A stretch of DNA of 64,000 nt. Source: Uranotaenia lowii (taxonomy: Eukaryota; Arthropoda; Insecta; Diptera; Culicidae). Shown here piece by piece: positions 14,044 through 24,767 of the stretch; the stretch's first letter is position 1; every line of letters begins with the position of its first letter. Both the position numbers and the translations under genes were made by a program. The stretch spans positions 186,001-250,000 of the forward strand of contig NW_026598422.1 in NCBI RefSeq assembly GCF_029784155.1, written 5' to 3'. The notes beneath the pieces are model-generated. The model saw only the letters and a program-made list of their open reading frames with translations. It had not been told where the DNA came from and did no database searches.

Positions 14044-14325
14044 ATGCAGTTAGTAACAATCCTTCTACTTCTGGGAGCCATGGTTGGATTTGCCCGCGCC
14101 GGAAAGGGTTCACTCTGCCCGTTAGACGGATCATTTGATCTCACCAAGCATCCATCGGATTGTACCAAGTATATCGTTTGCTCACCTACCCGTGGAACGG
14201 AAATGACCTGCCCTGGAGAGTTGTGGTGGCACGCTGAGACCAAAACTTGTGTCTCCCGACAAGATGCAGGTTGTACTATTAAAACATACCTTGATGCCCA
14301 TCCGGAATTCAGCTCTTCAATTTAA
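14044..14325 (+). CDS. Secreted single-domain chitin-binding protein (peritrophin-A/CBM14), gene 1
   Basis: Predicted 93-residue protein. Residues 1-19 (MQLVTILLLLGAMVGFARA) form a signal peptide. The remainder is one CBM14 domain with six cysteines spaced 14-5-9-12-7, within the peritrophin-A pattern, plus the usual aromatic positions (KYIVC, ELWWH). CBM14 domains bind chitin in the peritrophic matrix or cuticle; a single domain would act as a small extracellular binder rather than a cross-linker. An upstream in-frame ATG exists at 13999, but 14044 is preferred because the paralogue at 36052 starts with the same MQLVTIL. There is no intron. A polyadenylation signal lies at 14446-14451. No lesion is visible. 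The family assignment is firm; the tissue and exact partner are unknown. Confidence 0.88.
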   Translation: MQLVTILLLLGAMVGFARAGKGSLCPLDGSFDLTKHPSDCTKYIVCSPTRGTEMTCPGELWWHAETKTCVSRQDAGCTIKTYLDAHPEFSSSI

Positions 14326-14445
14326 AAAATTGACAAATGGGCGAACAATATGCGTCAATATGGTTGATAATATAAATGAAAATATCACGGAGACATATCT
14401 TTTCTAAAATGTTGCTTAAAATCTCGTGACCTAATCAAATTCAGT

Positions 14446-14451
14446 AATAAA
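14446..14451 (+). terminator. Polyadenylation signal of chitin-binding gene 1
   Basis: AATAAA about 120 bases after the stop codon, the first canonical signal downstream on this strand. Confidence 0.6.
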
Positions 14452-14524
14452 AACAAATTGCAAACTATTGAAACGATAAGCTTGATTTTGTATTTATTGA
14501 AATTGAGAAACTTGATGACATCTA

Positions 14525-14705
14525 CGCCGTTGACGGGTTTTCTAGAGGATAGCATTCCAGTTGTTTAAGCCAGCGGTCATGAGATCAAATCTCGGTCACA
14601 CAGAGTGCTCTTTCCATGGACTGGTTGTCGAAGCCAGTAATCTGCAACCCGTTGCTAGCCAGCTACGTTTGCTTGATCAGTTCTCGAGTCTGACGAAAAA
14701 AAACA
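14525..14705 (+). repeat. Possible tRNA-derived SINE fragment
   Basis: The segment has a B-box-like stretch 'gagatcaaatctcgg' (14581-14595) about 35 bases after an A-box-like 'tagaggatagc', and ends in a run of a (about 14697-14704). This is the usual layout of a tRNA-related SINE head and body. The match to consensus boxes is loose, so this is tentative. Confidence 0.3.
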
Positions 14706-14739
14706 TAAATTTAAGACTTTCTTCTTTTCAGTCAGTGAA

Positions 14740-15340
14740 TAAATTTTTTGTACGCAAATATCCTCTCATGTTACATATGATTCCATTGAATTGATAAATA
14801 ATCGAGTTATACAAAAAAAAGTATGAGCTCTCTTCCACCTTTCAAGCTACCCTTTTGATGCAAGGAGGGATCAGGAATAATCGTAGAAATATTTTTCGTA
14901 CCCAAGTTCTCTTCGCAAGCCAAATTTGATTGCATTTCTTTCTATTGTTTTCGAAAAAATCAGAAAAAAATTCTTCATATATCCTCAAATGTTAAATTTT
15001 GTTGCATTTGATTGAATTTATCGAGCTCGGTAAACATAATTTAAAGTTTTCGAAAAATTCGAGGAAAAATTCTTCTTGAAATTCCCCCAATGGAAGATGG
15101 TTGAGGTTTCAGATAATGTCAAAAATATTTACCGCAGCCAAATATCTTTGCATGCAAAATTTGGTTCCATTTGCTTAATAAGTTACCAAATTCTACAAAC
15201 ATAATTTCCTAGGAGCCTCTCTATTCCTGTTTATATCCCTGTTTGAAGAAAGAAACGTTTCAAATGAGCGTAGGAACGTTACTTTTACCAAAATACCCTT
15301 CCATACCATATTTGGTTTTTATTGCTTCATCTGAATAAGT
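14740..15340. repeat. Degenerate tandem repeat of the 'ttggttccatttgc' type, locus 1
   Basis: Several diverged units carry the shared text 'gccaaatttgattgcattt', then 'tcgagttatacaaaa' or similar, then a gagggag-type purine tract and 'atcgtagaaatatttttcg'. The same unit recurs at 18790-19175 and 37140-37440. It is non-coding and known to me as a common mosquito-type tandem sequence; unit length is roughly 120-150 bases by eye. Confidence 0.55.
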
Positions 15341-15663
15341 TTTTAATGTGTATATCTGTATTTTGTTTGAATTTGTTTTCCATTTTTTTTGTTAGTTTTA
15401 AATATTTTGGCCTTTTTCATTGATTTGGTTATTGTTGTTATATTTTAAAAGCGTTAAGAGACATCAAAACATGTTTTTGGAATTGAAAAAAAAAAACTGG
15501 TCCACTAAACGCAGAGAATATAAGAAAATATCTTTTCAGAAAACCGTGACACATGTACCAAATTGAGTGGATCTTTTAAATTAGGGGGGCATATAACCAT
15601 TTAAATTAAGTCGATTGGCCTTAATAACTGAGCTGTGCTAAATTTCTGCATAATTGGACTTGA

Positions 15664-15695
<32 letters not shown>

Positions 15696-15696
15696 A
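15664..15696. repeat. (TTAC)n tail of RTE copy 1
   Basis: Eight ttac units at the 3' terminus of the minus-strand LINE. Short microsatellite tails are typical of RTE elements. Confidence 0.85.
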
Positions 15697-15770
15697 TGAT
15701 CCCGCGCCGATCCTCCGGTGCATAGGGTCGTGGTAAAAGACCTCCACTGTTGACGATCCGGAGACAGCGT

Positions 15771-16215
15771 CAGGGGTGTCAGATGTCCTGATTTTTGAGA
15801 GACCGTCCTGATTTTTCAAAAACGCTTGAATTGTCCTGATTTTTAAAAAATGGGCCTTAAAATGTCCTGATTTGTCCTGATTTTTAAAAAATATCCTAAT
15901 AATAACTAAATTTATTGTTAAATGATGAGAATATCAAACAAATCTTAAATAAAATAGTTTAACCAGTTAAACCAATGAGATTGATTGATTCAAATGACAT
16001 TTAAATGAATTTTTTCAATATAAACTGCAGGCCAGCCAAGGTTATTCTCGCATCAGTTGCATAATTCGAGGCGTCTTCAGCACCTATATTTCGCCTTTAG
16101 CTATGCAATCTATGCAGAACTGCATTTTGCTTTCACCAACTTGATGGTGTCCTGAAAAATCCTGATTTTTTCTTCGCGGTGTCCTGATTTTTTACAAAAC
16201 GACCTGGCACCTCTG
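15771..16215. mobile_element. hAT-type MITE inserted in the RTE 3' UTR
   Basis: The ends CAGGGGTGTCAG (15771) and, inverted, CAGAGGTGCCAG (to 16215) form imperfect terminal inverted repeats, followed inward by repeated 'gtcctgattttt' words on both sides. Flanks gacagcgt (15763-15770) and gccagcgt (16216-16223) are an 8-base target duplication with one mismatch. Removing the insert restores a continuous LINE 3' UTR. There is no transposase; 8-base duplications and these termini suggest the hAT superfamily. Confidence 0.75.
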
Positions 16216-16318
16216 GCCAGCGTCTTCACTTGGTCCCAGTCAAGATTCTCGTCGAAAGTTCGGATTTCAGCGGCAAGGCATCGCCGCCACGAGTTTCAGT
16301 GAGGTCGTCGAGTTTGCT

Positions 16319-17193
16319 CTACATATCTGGTTGTGTTTGGGCGAGTAAAACAATATCGTCAGCCAGGTCAAGGTCGTTCAGTTGCTCCATTGTTGAAGGA
16401 TTCCACGGCAATCCTCGGTTCGGTGCACAGTCAATCGATCCAATCAGAATCTCATCCATTACGATTAGAAAAAGTAGCGGTGATAGAATACATCCTTGTC
16501 TCACTCCAGCAGTTACCGGGATTGGTTTGGACAAGACACCGTCGTGCAAGACCTTGCACGAAAATGCCTCATACTGTGCTTCGATGAGATGGACTAGTTT
16601 CTCTGGGACCCCTCGTCGCCTTAGAGCCGCCCAGATGTTTTCATGGTTCAGTCGGTCGAATGCTTTTTCGAAATCAACGAACACCAGCAGAAGAGAGTCC
16701 TGGAATTCGTTGATTTGTTCCAGTATGATTCGTAGCGTTCTGATGTGGTCCACACATGATCGTCCGGATCGGAATGCAGCGTAGATTTTCGCCAGTTACC
16801 GCACTATGTCAGGTCCCCTTTCTTCGGGACCTTTACGAGGATACCCTGCATCCAGTCGGCCGGGAATGTTGCAGTATCCCAGATGTCAGCGAAAAGACGG
16901 TGCAACATTTGTGCTGATAGGGCAGGGTCGGCTTTCAGCATTTCAGCAGGGATGCAATCGATCCCAAGCGCTTTGATGATTTTCATGTCTTTGATTACCG
17001 CTTCTGTTTCATACAGCGAGGGCGCTTCCAAGTTGACGCCATTGATGCGACTTACTGTTGGCACTTCGAGCTGCGGGTTCTGTTGGCCATCGCTATTCGT
17101 GACTCGGAAGAGTTGTTCGAAGTGCTCAGTCCATCGTTTGAGCTGATCTGTTCGATCGGTCAATAACTGACCTGCTCGGTCTTTCAGCGGCAT
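16319..17193 (-). pseudogene. Reverse transcriptase pieces of RTE copy 1
   Basis: The first piece (16804-17193) carries the N-terminal RT region, ending PADWMQGILVKVPKKGDLT. The second (16319-16753) carries VDFEKAFDRLNHENIW, GVRQGCILSPLLF and LADDIVLLAQ, which are the palm motifs including the catalytic aspartates. About 100 bases present in copy 2 (about 46590-46690) are missing between the two pieces, breaking the frame. The enzyme would have copied element RNA at the nick made by the upstream endonuclease domain. Confidence 0.85.
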
Positions 17194-17235
17194 TCTTGCA
17201 TTAGTCCTTGCACCACGAAGGCGGCGAGAAATGTC

Positions 17236-18488
17236 CTATTGTAATCGGATATCTCCATTGGCGGCGGCTCTTTCTCCCTCTTCGGCTAGGGAGTTTGTCC
17301 AGGCTCTCTTGTCTCGTCTACAAGCTCGTTTAACTGCCTTTTCCAGCTCCGCATATCGTAAGCGGGCGGCTGCTTTGGCTGACCCGGTACATGCCTGCTC
17401 AATTCCGACTTTCGCCTTTCTCCGATCATCGACCATCCTCCAAGTTTCATCCGACATCCATTCACTCCTTCTTCCACAAACTTTACCGAGAGTACCATGG
17501 CTTTTCACCTCTGGATTCTCCAACCGGCGGACGTCGTATCGACACCCGACTTTCTCCTCGCGCCGTTGGACACGCGCAACTCTCAGTCGTATTTCGCCAA
17601 GGACGAGGTGATGGTCAGATGCAATGTCTGCGCTTCGTTTGTTGCGGACATCAAGAAGGCTCCTTCTCCATTTTCGGCTGATGCAGATGTGGTCAATTTG
17701 ATTTTCTGTTCGGCCATCTCGGGATACCCAAGTGACCTTATGTGCTGGTCGATGGGGGAAGAGCGATCCACTGATCACCATGTTGTTGTTGCCACAAAAT
17801 TCTACAAACAGCTCTCCGTTTTCGCTCATCTGTCCTAGGCCAGTGCGCCCCATGATGCGCTCAAGGTCTTGATTGTCGGAGCCAATCTTTGCGTTGAAGT
17901 CGCCCAAATGGATTTGAATGTCACCCTTCGGAATTCTCTCTACAACGCTGTTCAGTTGACTGTAAAACTGCTCTTTCTCCTGCAAGTCGGCAACGTCAGT
18001 TGGCGCATAACACTGGACCATTGTAAGGTTTCTAACCCGTGTTCTGAATCTGGCTACGATTTTTCTTTCGTTTATCGGTTCCCATCTAATTAGGGCTGCG
18101 TAGGCATGCGGGCTTAAAAGGAAACCAACTCCTCGTTCCCGAGTAGCATGTTCTCCTCGTATGCCAGAGTAAAGCAGGACTTGCCCGGATTGTGTCTTGT
18201 GTTCTCCAGTATTAGGCCAACGGACTTCGCTCAGTCCCAGAATTTCAAGCTTGAGGCGGCTAGCCTCCCTAGCAAGTTGGCCAGCTTGCCTTGTTGGGCA
18301 AGACTTAAAACGTTCCAAGTTCCAATTCGTGTCCGTGTTTTCATGCTAAAAGTCGTCGCCAAAGTTCCAGATCGGTCATTTCTTTCGGATTCCGTAACAA
18401 TTTCAAATCCGGAGCAGTAGGTTGTTAGCCTAAAGTCCCTATCCCGCGATGGGGCTGCCATCTTGGACTTAGCTGGCGGGAGCCGCAT
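17236..18488 (-). pseudogene. Endonuclease (EEP) domain of RTE copy 1
   Basis: The N-terminal part (18231-18488) contains TRIGTWNVLSLAQQGKLA and the rest (17236-18318) contains LGLSEVRWPNTGEHKTQ, HLGDFNAKIG, ENQIDHICISRKWRR and ASDHHLVLGE. These are the Asn, Glu, GDFN and SDH motifs of apurinic-type endonucleases. The two parts are in different frames, so a frameshift lies near 18260-18310. About 100 bases near 17495 are deleted relative to copy 2, truncating the linker. Confidence 0.85.
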
Positions 18489-18489
18489 T

Positions 18490-18760
18490 TCATAAATTCA
18501 GCCGCTTGCTGCAAGACAGACGCTGTTTGAGCCGCCCCTGACCTGGAGAACAGACGCTCGGTTGTTGTTGCACGCCGCACCTGACCTGGGGAACAGACGC
18601 GTGGCGCCACCTTCTCAGTCTGCATGCGACCAAAGCATCCACCGGGGTTGGGTACCCGATCTCCGCTTAGGTTATTCGCATCCCAGCCGGTACCACGGGG
18701 AGTTAGAGATAGGAGTTGTGAATAAGAGGTGATATGACCACTATGGGGTCTCGTGTTGCA
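18490..18760 (-). other. 5' UTR of RTE copy 1 with short internal repeats
   Basis: GC-rich segment upstream of the endonuclease. 'cctgacctggagaacagacgc' and 'cctgacctggggaacagacgc' (about 18537-18602) are two copies of a unit about 50 bases apart, and a related 'acagacgctg' lies at 18516. Internal repeats in a LINE 5' UTR often accompany promoter activity; here that is inference. Confidence 0.5.
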
Positions 18761-18789
18761 CATTGATTTAGGGGTGCCTCAAAGCGGTT

Positions 18790-19175
18790 CAAAGTTCAGT
18801 ATTTCAGTATTTCCCTGATCATGCACAAAATTGTATGGAAGCCCCCTTCCCCTTTATGTTTTTCTAATGAAAAGTGGAAGGAGCCACTCTCCTCGATTGA
18901 TCTGTTATCGAGATTTGCATAAATTTGTAAAGGCCCCTTTCCTCTAACTATCCTCCAAATGCAAATTGGGAGGAATTTCACACAATCATAGAACCTTTTC
19001 CCATATCCAAATATTCTCTCAAGCTAATTTGGTTCCATTTGCTCGAATAACTATCGGAAGATCCAGTTTCCAAAGAGAGAACTCTGGAAGAAGGGAGGGG
19101 TCTCAAATAATCGTTGAAACATTTCTCGTATTAAAATACCCTCAAATGCTCAATCGAGTTAAAATTGCTTGACTT
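18790..19175. repeat. Degenerate tandem repeat of the 'ttggttccatttgc' type, locus 2
   Basis: Contains 'gctaatttggttccatttgc' (19023-19042), 'ggagggg' purine tracts and 'ataatcgttgaaacatttctcg', the same order of words as loci 1 and 3. No coding sequence. Confidence 0.55.
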
Positions 19176-19282
19176 ATTCTCGTAGTCAAGTAAATGTATT
19201 TTTGGAACAGAGTAACTTGAAATCACATGTCTCAGAAATTCGGATATTTCTTCGGTGTAGAAATTTAATTAAACAACTTAAT

Positions 19283-19553
19283 TTTTGAAATTCCTGACGA
19301 TTCGACCATTTTTGGTGGTTTTTAAGAGAATTATCTGTCCGTTGTCATTGTCATTTTCGTTTTTGTCCAACGTTAGGAGTCCAGAATTATCATAATTTGA
19401 AAAGTTGGATGAGGCAGAAGTTGGCCTGTAGAATATCGAATAAAAAATAATTATTGTTACTGCCAAAAACCACAAAATTGACAACAATAACAGACAGAGA
19501 GTTTCCTTGAGAAAGACTACCAAAATTGGTCGAAACGACGGGCATTTCAAAAG
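19283..19553. mobile_element. Hairpin MITE with GAAATTCC...TTCGACCA arms
   Basis: 19283-19335 (tttttgaaattcctgacgat and onward) is approximately the reverse complement of 19501-19553, giving arms of about 50 bases around a 165-base loop. A related single arm occurs at about 36697-36765. No open frame. Superfamily unknown; flanking duplication is not clear. Confidence 0.6.
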
Positions 19554-19607
19554 CTAAGCTGTTAGATTGAATCTCTAAACCGAAAAAGAGTCAACATCAC
19601 TATAAAA

Positions 19608-20063
19608 TAATGTTGCCAGATTGCCCGGTTTTATCCGGGTTTGCACGGATATTTAATACTAAATTTAAGAACAGTCCGGCCCGGCCCGGTTGCCCGGATT
19701 TCATTGAAAAATGCCCGGATTTTGCCCGGATTTATTCACTTTATTTGGCAAATTAAACAAAAAAACAACAGACACCTCCAAAACGAAATTTTTTGAGCAA
19801 GTCTTATAAAAATAATCATGGAAGGATTTTTGGATCCCTTAAATACGGTTCAAAATCTATCGATGAGTTTTGATGAAAAAATAACATTTTTTTTCTTGAT
19901 TTTCGTAGAGGAATTCCTGAGTTTTGACAAAATTCTCCCGGATATTGCCCGGATTTAAGGTCGTCAATTTGAAATCGAATGCCCGGATTTTGCCAGGTTT
20001 TTATATAAAAATTGCCCAGTTTGTCCGACCCGGATACGTGCTGAAAAAATTCTGACAACCTTA
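19608..20063 (+). mobile_element. hAT-type MITE, cccgg-rich family, copy 1
   Basis: Terminal inverted repeats TAATGTTGCCAGA (19608-19620) and TCTGACAACCTTA (20051-20063) are flanked by a perfect 8-base duplication CTATAAAA (19600-19607 and 20064-20071). Position 2 is T and position 7 is A, as favoured by hAT transposases. The interior is full of 'cccggatttt' words. 456 bases, no transposase. A second copy in inverse orientation sits at 48245-48743. Confidence 0.9.
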
Positions 20064-22601
20064 CTATAAAACATCAAACACGTTCGAAAACATATATTCA
20101 ATGTTTCAGAATCTGTCAAAGACGGAAATTTTCCTATCGTTTCAACAAATATATGATCAAAGTAAGAAGATAGCAAGGCCGTGCGAACGGGAGGGTTTAA
20201 CCCCACCCCCTCCTCACCATGGGTGGAGAATTTTTCCAACTGAAATTTTAAATACAGGAAATGAACTTACTGAGAAAAAAAAGGTGTTTAAAAAAAATGT
20301 AAACAAACATATCAGAAAATTTTGCTCGCCTCCGGCGGAATTTGTTTTAAATCACTCTAGGCCTAAGACGTTTCATTTTACGACTCTAATTTTGAATTTT
20401 AGATTTTGATTTACAATTCAATCAACCCTTTGTATTGAATCTCAAATATTGACAGAAAATGGGTTTTCACTAAGAAGTGTAACTAAACAAAATCAAAATT
20501 TGAAACCAACCATTTGAACTTCAAAACTCATTCATCGAATACTAAATTTACACATCACGAAATGGTTACCATGTGACAGGTGTTGGATACTCACGATAGT
20601 CAACAGAACTTATATTTAAAAAAGTTGTAATGTCATTTCAAATTTTATGCTGATTTTATATATTCCTCAAGAAATCAATTTTAGCCTCAATTGCATTTTT
20701 GTGCTTTTCATTCTTATGAATGCTTAACTCCATTTTTGAAAGCGTTTTGATAAATTTCTCAAGGCCACAAAATTCACATTTTTCTAAGTGCAAATAATGT
20801 GAGAAATGGTTTTTAAATACTTTGGTTGCCCTGAATTTGGATTCATGCGATTAGTTTTTGTAAAAGCTTTTGTATGAGAAATCACTTTTGAGAATTAGTC
20901 AAAATCATTTAGGATTTTTTTGAACTTTTTTGACAAAACTTCAAAACATAAAAAAAATCAATCAAATCAATTAGCAACTTTCCCCAAGATCGCAAGTAAT
21001 TTTGATTTCAGCGAATGAAGTTTTAGAAGTCTTTTACTTGTTAACTTTACTCTACTTTAACCCAAATAAATAATATTTTAAAAGCAAAAATTGAAGTAAG
21101 GCTTACACAAATTTGTTACTTTTTTGTTTAGAAATTTCTTCAGTAGTGTCGGCAATGCTTGTAACGATATCTTTCCAATTTTTTTAACTGTACAAGTAAA
21201 CTTTTAAGATCATTCATCATCATAAACATCCTCTTCATTATTATTTTTAAATTAAATATTTTTTTCTTCCACAAATTAAGCATCCATTTTTTTTACTTTC
21301 CTGTAGATTTGTTAGAGCATCAATGATTGATTTCACTCAAAACTTATTGATTTTTTAACTTTATATCACCAAAATTAGGAATGCGTATTTTAAATCTTCT
21401 TAATTTGTATCAATGATCAAACAAATTTACCGAATTTAAAAGTGTTTTTTTGATATATTTTTAAATAAATTTACTGATTTTTAAAAGTCATACTTTTTTT
21501 TAAAATAATTTAAAAAAGTTTCTTATTTTTTTCAATTTTGAACTTTTATGATTTGAAAACTTTATCTTCTTGAAAACCTAGAAATCAAATCTAATATATA
21601 AAGATGAGTTGGACTATATATGTTTGTTTGTTTGTATGCACCTTATACAAATCCACACCGCATAACCGATCAGCCTGAAATTTGGTACAGAGGTGTAGTT
21701 GGACCAAGGTAAGGTTTTAGTAATAGTTCTGAGCCCCTCCTCCCTAAGAAAAGGGACCCTCCAATACAACTTTCGTTTTTATTCCCACAAATCGAAAGTC
21801 ATGGCACCCATTTTGGCAACCGATTTTCGTTTCCTTTGGCGGGGTTATTTTTACAATCACCAGGGGCCGGGCATTAGAAACGACCATCCAGAGTTCACGT
21901 GTATTGGAAAGCAAATCAATGCTTGCTGAGCATAAAAGATTTGAAAGGGGAAATTTTGGCGGGTATTTTTTCCTTCTACTGTTCAAAGCACGTGGTACCG
22001 GTACGAGATATTTGGATGTAATAAAATGCCTACATTTTGAATTGAAAAATCTAACTAGCCTGTTATTAGGAGTATAGATATTGACAAGAGTTGTACATAG
22101 TGTTTATCAAAGCTCTTTACCGCCGCCGCTGGGGGGCTTTTAAGGCTCTACAAAACATACAGTAAACTGAACAGTGAACAATGAATTGACTTTTTCAGCT
22201 GAACAACTTTTTGGACTGAGTGTTAAAAAACTTATGAACCGATTTTCATAAATTCAGCTTTTAAGGGCCAACCATTTTCATATTTTTGGGATTTTTCATA
22301 GAGAAAGAAAAAATTATTACATTCACCTTTCAGCCTTTTAGATAGCCTTCGAGGTTTTCAAACGGGGGCTTAGAAAATTGATTAGGAAATTAAATCTAAG
22401 GTTTTAAGTTTTATATATTTCAATTCATTGGCCAATTTCTAACTTTTGAGTCATTTTTGGTCATCAATGTGACTTGACAACATTAATCACTTTTCAAAAT
22501 TAATGGGATGATTGTGTCCAACAATGGAAACATTGAAATATAACTCAAACGAAAACTATTTCTATTATTTTGAGAGGAGAAATCACCGTGAATTTGTTTT
22601 A

Positions 22602-23583
22602 TGAAATGAATTTGCGGCTTTATCGGTGAGGGTTAAAGAGTTTAAATGAAAGACGGATAGAAGATCAGAAGAAAATTCTAAGGTGGTGAAAAGAGCGAAG
22701 AGCATTTGAAATAGAAGCTTGACCACATGCTAAATTCTTTGTCCCGCATCAATTAACTGTATTGAAGAAGTAGTACCCAATAGAGAAGGCACTACATTTT
22801 TCGATACAGTTAATTATGGATGGTTCGACCGCCATGTGAGTGTGCACATGTGCCGAACGGACAAAAAATTTAGCATGTGGTTGCTCTGTTAAGTATTCTA
22901 TTGTGCGATATCGTTCCATCGATGGCTAGGTAGATTTCTTATTTTCGTTTTGTGCGGATGTTCCAACTGGATTGAGTTGTCGCATACGGTCAACGGTCAG
23001 AAATCTTGGCCTAACTATTTTCGATTATCGGAACGATGTTTTGTAATTGATTTTTATAGCCGAATTATTTTTATTATTTTGAGAGGAGAAATCACCGTGA
23101 ATTTGTTTTATGAAATGAATTTGCGGCTTTATCGGTGAGGGTTAAAGAGTTGAAATGAAAGACGGATAGAAGATCAGAAGAAAATTCTAAGGTGGTGAAA
23201 AGAGCGAAGAGCATTTGAAATAGAAGCTTGACCACATGCTAAATAAGAAATCTACCTAGCCATCGATGGAACGATATCGCACAATAGAAGACTTAACAGA
23301 GCAACCACATGCTAAATTTTTTGTCCGTTCGGCACATGTGCACACTCACATGGCGGTCGAACCATCCATAATTAACTGTATCGAAAAATGTAGTGCCTTC
23401 TCTATTGGGTACTACTTCTTCAATACAGTTAATTGATGCGGGACAAAGAATTTAGCATGTGGTCAAGCTTCTATTTCAAATGCTCTTCGCTCTTTTCACC
23501 ACCTTAGAATTTTCTTCTGATCTTCTATCCGTCTTTCATTTCAACTCTTTAACCCTCACCGATAAAGCCGCAAATTCATTTCA
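22602..23583. repeat. Large near-perfect palindrome (foldback) inside the Helitron
   Basis: Arms 22602-22944 and 23241-23583 are reverse complements over about 343 bases, with only isolated mismatches seen (for example gttaagtattcta versus its partner gttaagtcttcta). The 296-base centre contains a third, directly repeated partial copy: 23073-23244 repeats 22564-22735. Each arm holds a smaller inverted repeat (22723-22744 against 22859-22880). No open frame of note. RNA from this segment would fold into a very long hairpin. Confidence 0.9.
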
Positions 23584-24230
23584 GAAAATTATTTCATAAC
23601 ATTATAATGGTAACTTCGGTTCAGAGATAGTTTGTTTTCGATAACTTCAAAAACGTATAAGTGGAACTTTTAACGTTTAAGAACAAGTACTCAGAAAGGT
23701 GTGATTTTATGAAGCACACATACAATTGAAAACATGCAAAGTGAGTTTTGAACATGGTTCAACAAGATTCGAAAGTCTTTTTTGAAAATTTCTAAGTAAC
23801 TAAAACTTGAATATACCATTGTACAGGGAGATCGTCCAACTTGAAAAGTGGAATGATTTCCCAAAGAGATTTTTATTAAATGGGGGATGTGAAAGTTAAA
23901 AAAAAACAGTTTTATCAGCTGGAGATATCAGGTAAGTGCTATTCAAGCTTCCTTAGAAATGGTGGGTAAAAAAAATGTTTGTTATGACAGGATGAACAAG
24001 GACACAAGGGAAATAGTATTAAATTTCTTTAAACACAAACAATTTTTTTAAAAAAATTACGAGCACGAGAAAAACAATAAATAATCTCAATCAAAACATA
24101 AAAAAGACTAACAAAACTATATAGCTAACATGGCCTAAAATTGGCTAAATTTCTTATATCTAATGAGGAACACAAAGCTTCCAAAATTTCGAAAAGTCCA
24201 ACGAGTCATTTTGATATATATTTTTTGCGA

Positions 24231-24248
24231 ACCCGAGCAACGCCGGGT
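24231..24248 (+). terminator. Helitron 3' hairpin
   Basis: Stem ACCCG with CGGGT around a loop of about eight bases, a few bases before the CTAG end. In Helitrons this hairpin signals termination of strand transfer. Confidence 0.75.
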
Positions 24249-24767
24249 AAAATCAGCTAGTTTTTAATAAAAGAAAACAAAGTTTCTATTTTTCGACCTT
24301 TCCAGGACCCATTATTTTGATGGCGACAACATATTCAGAGTTTAAAGTTTAATAGTATTTAACATGCGCATGAAAATTTATACTCATTTTATTTGTTTTT
24401 ATTGATTTCAATAAACCTTTTTTTGATCTTTCATTTTTTTTTCTCTCCATGTTAAGTTCAAAGTTGCAACTTTAAAGCTAAATATCAATGCGCAACATTA
24501 ATTTTATTTGCTTTGTGCTATCGAAATTTTCAACAAATCTTGAAATTCCATATTTTTATTTTTTTGTCAGATTCTTTTTGATCATTCAAGAATTCATCTC
24601 GTAATTCTTTTATTTTGATAACTTAAAGAATTTAATTATGAAAAATGATTTTATACCTAGTTGTGATCACTACTCCCCTCTTGAAATATTTTTTTTTCTT
24701 TTTTTGTATCATACTTAATTAAATCTACTAAATCATGTGATTTGAAAAAAATCTCCCACGAAAGGCC

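Larger units (their letters stand above)
15664..18760 (-). mobile_element. RTE-like non-LTR retrotransposon, copy 1
   Basis: Minus-strand LINE with a 5' untranslated region (about 18490-18760), an endonuclease region (about 17236-18488), reverse transcriptase pieces (16319-17193) and a 3' end in a (GTAA)n tail, seen as ttac repeats at 15664-15696. The 'IDHICISRKWRRSLLDVR' and 'SADIASDHHLVLGE' stretches are typical of the RTE clade. It is dead: there is a frameshift near 18260-18310, a deletion near 16790 relative to copy 2, another near 17495, and a MITE in the 3' UTR. The 5' boundary near 18760 is approximate. Copy 2 lies at 45905-48863 in the same orientation. Confidence 0.88.
21590..24260 (+). 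mobile_element. Non-autonomous Helitron
   Basis: The 5' end is TCTAATATATAAA (21590) directly after an A. The 3' end is CTAG (24257-24260) directly before a T, with the short GC hairpin ACCCG..CGGGT (24231-24248) about 10 bases inside. This is the Helitron signature of TC start, hairpin, CTRR end and insertion between A and T. The subterminal text 'accgatcagcctgaaatttgg' is of the kind I associate with insect Helitrons. No Rep/helicase gene is present, so it depends on an autonomous partner. It carries the large palindrome at 22602-23583. Confidence 0.85.
20178..24765 (+). repeat. Dispersed AT-rich repeat family, copy B (interrupted by a Helitron)
   Basis: Begins near a G/C-rich block (20178-20235) and continues with text related to copy A: 20640-20780 matches 1290-1400, and 21320-21350 matches 1975-2000. 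The sequence resumes after the Helitron, 24285-24350 matching 2620-2690. No coding sequence is visible. Boundaries are approximate. Confidence 0.45.

Noticed and set aside
16230..18420. Plus-strand frames of 74-184 codons across RTE copy 1
   Set aside because: They are antisense to recognisable endonuclease and reverse transcriptase text and match no family.
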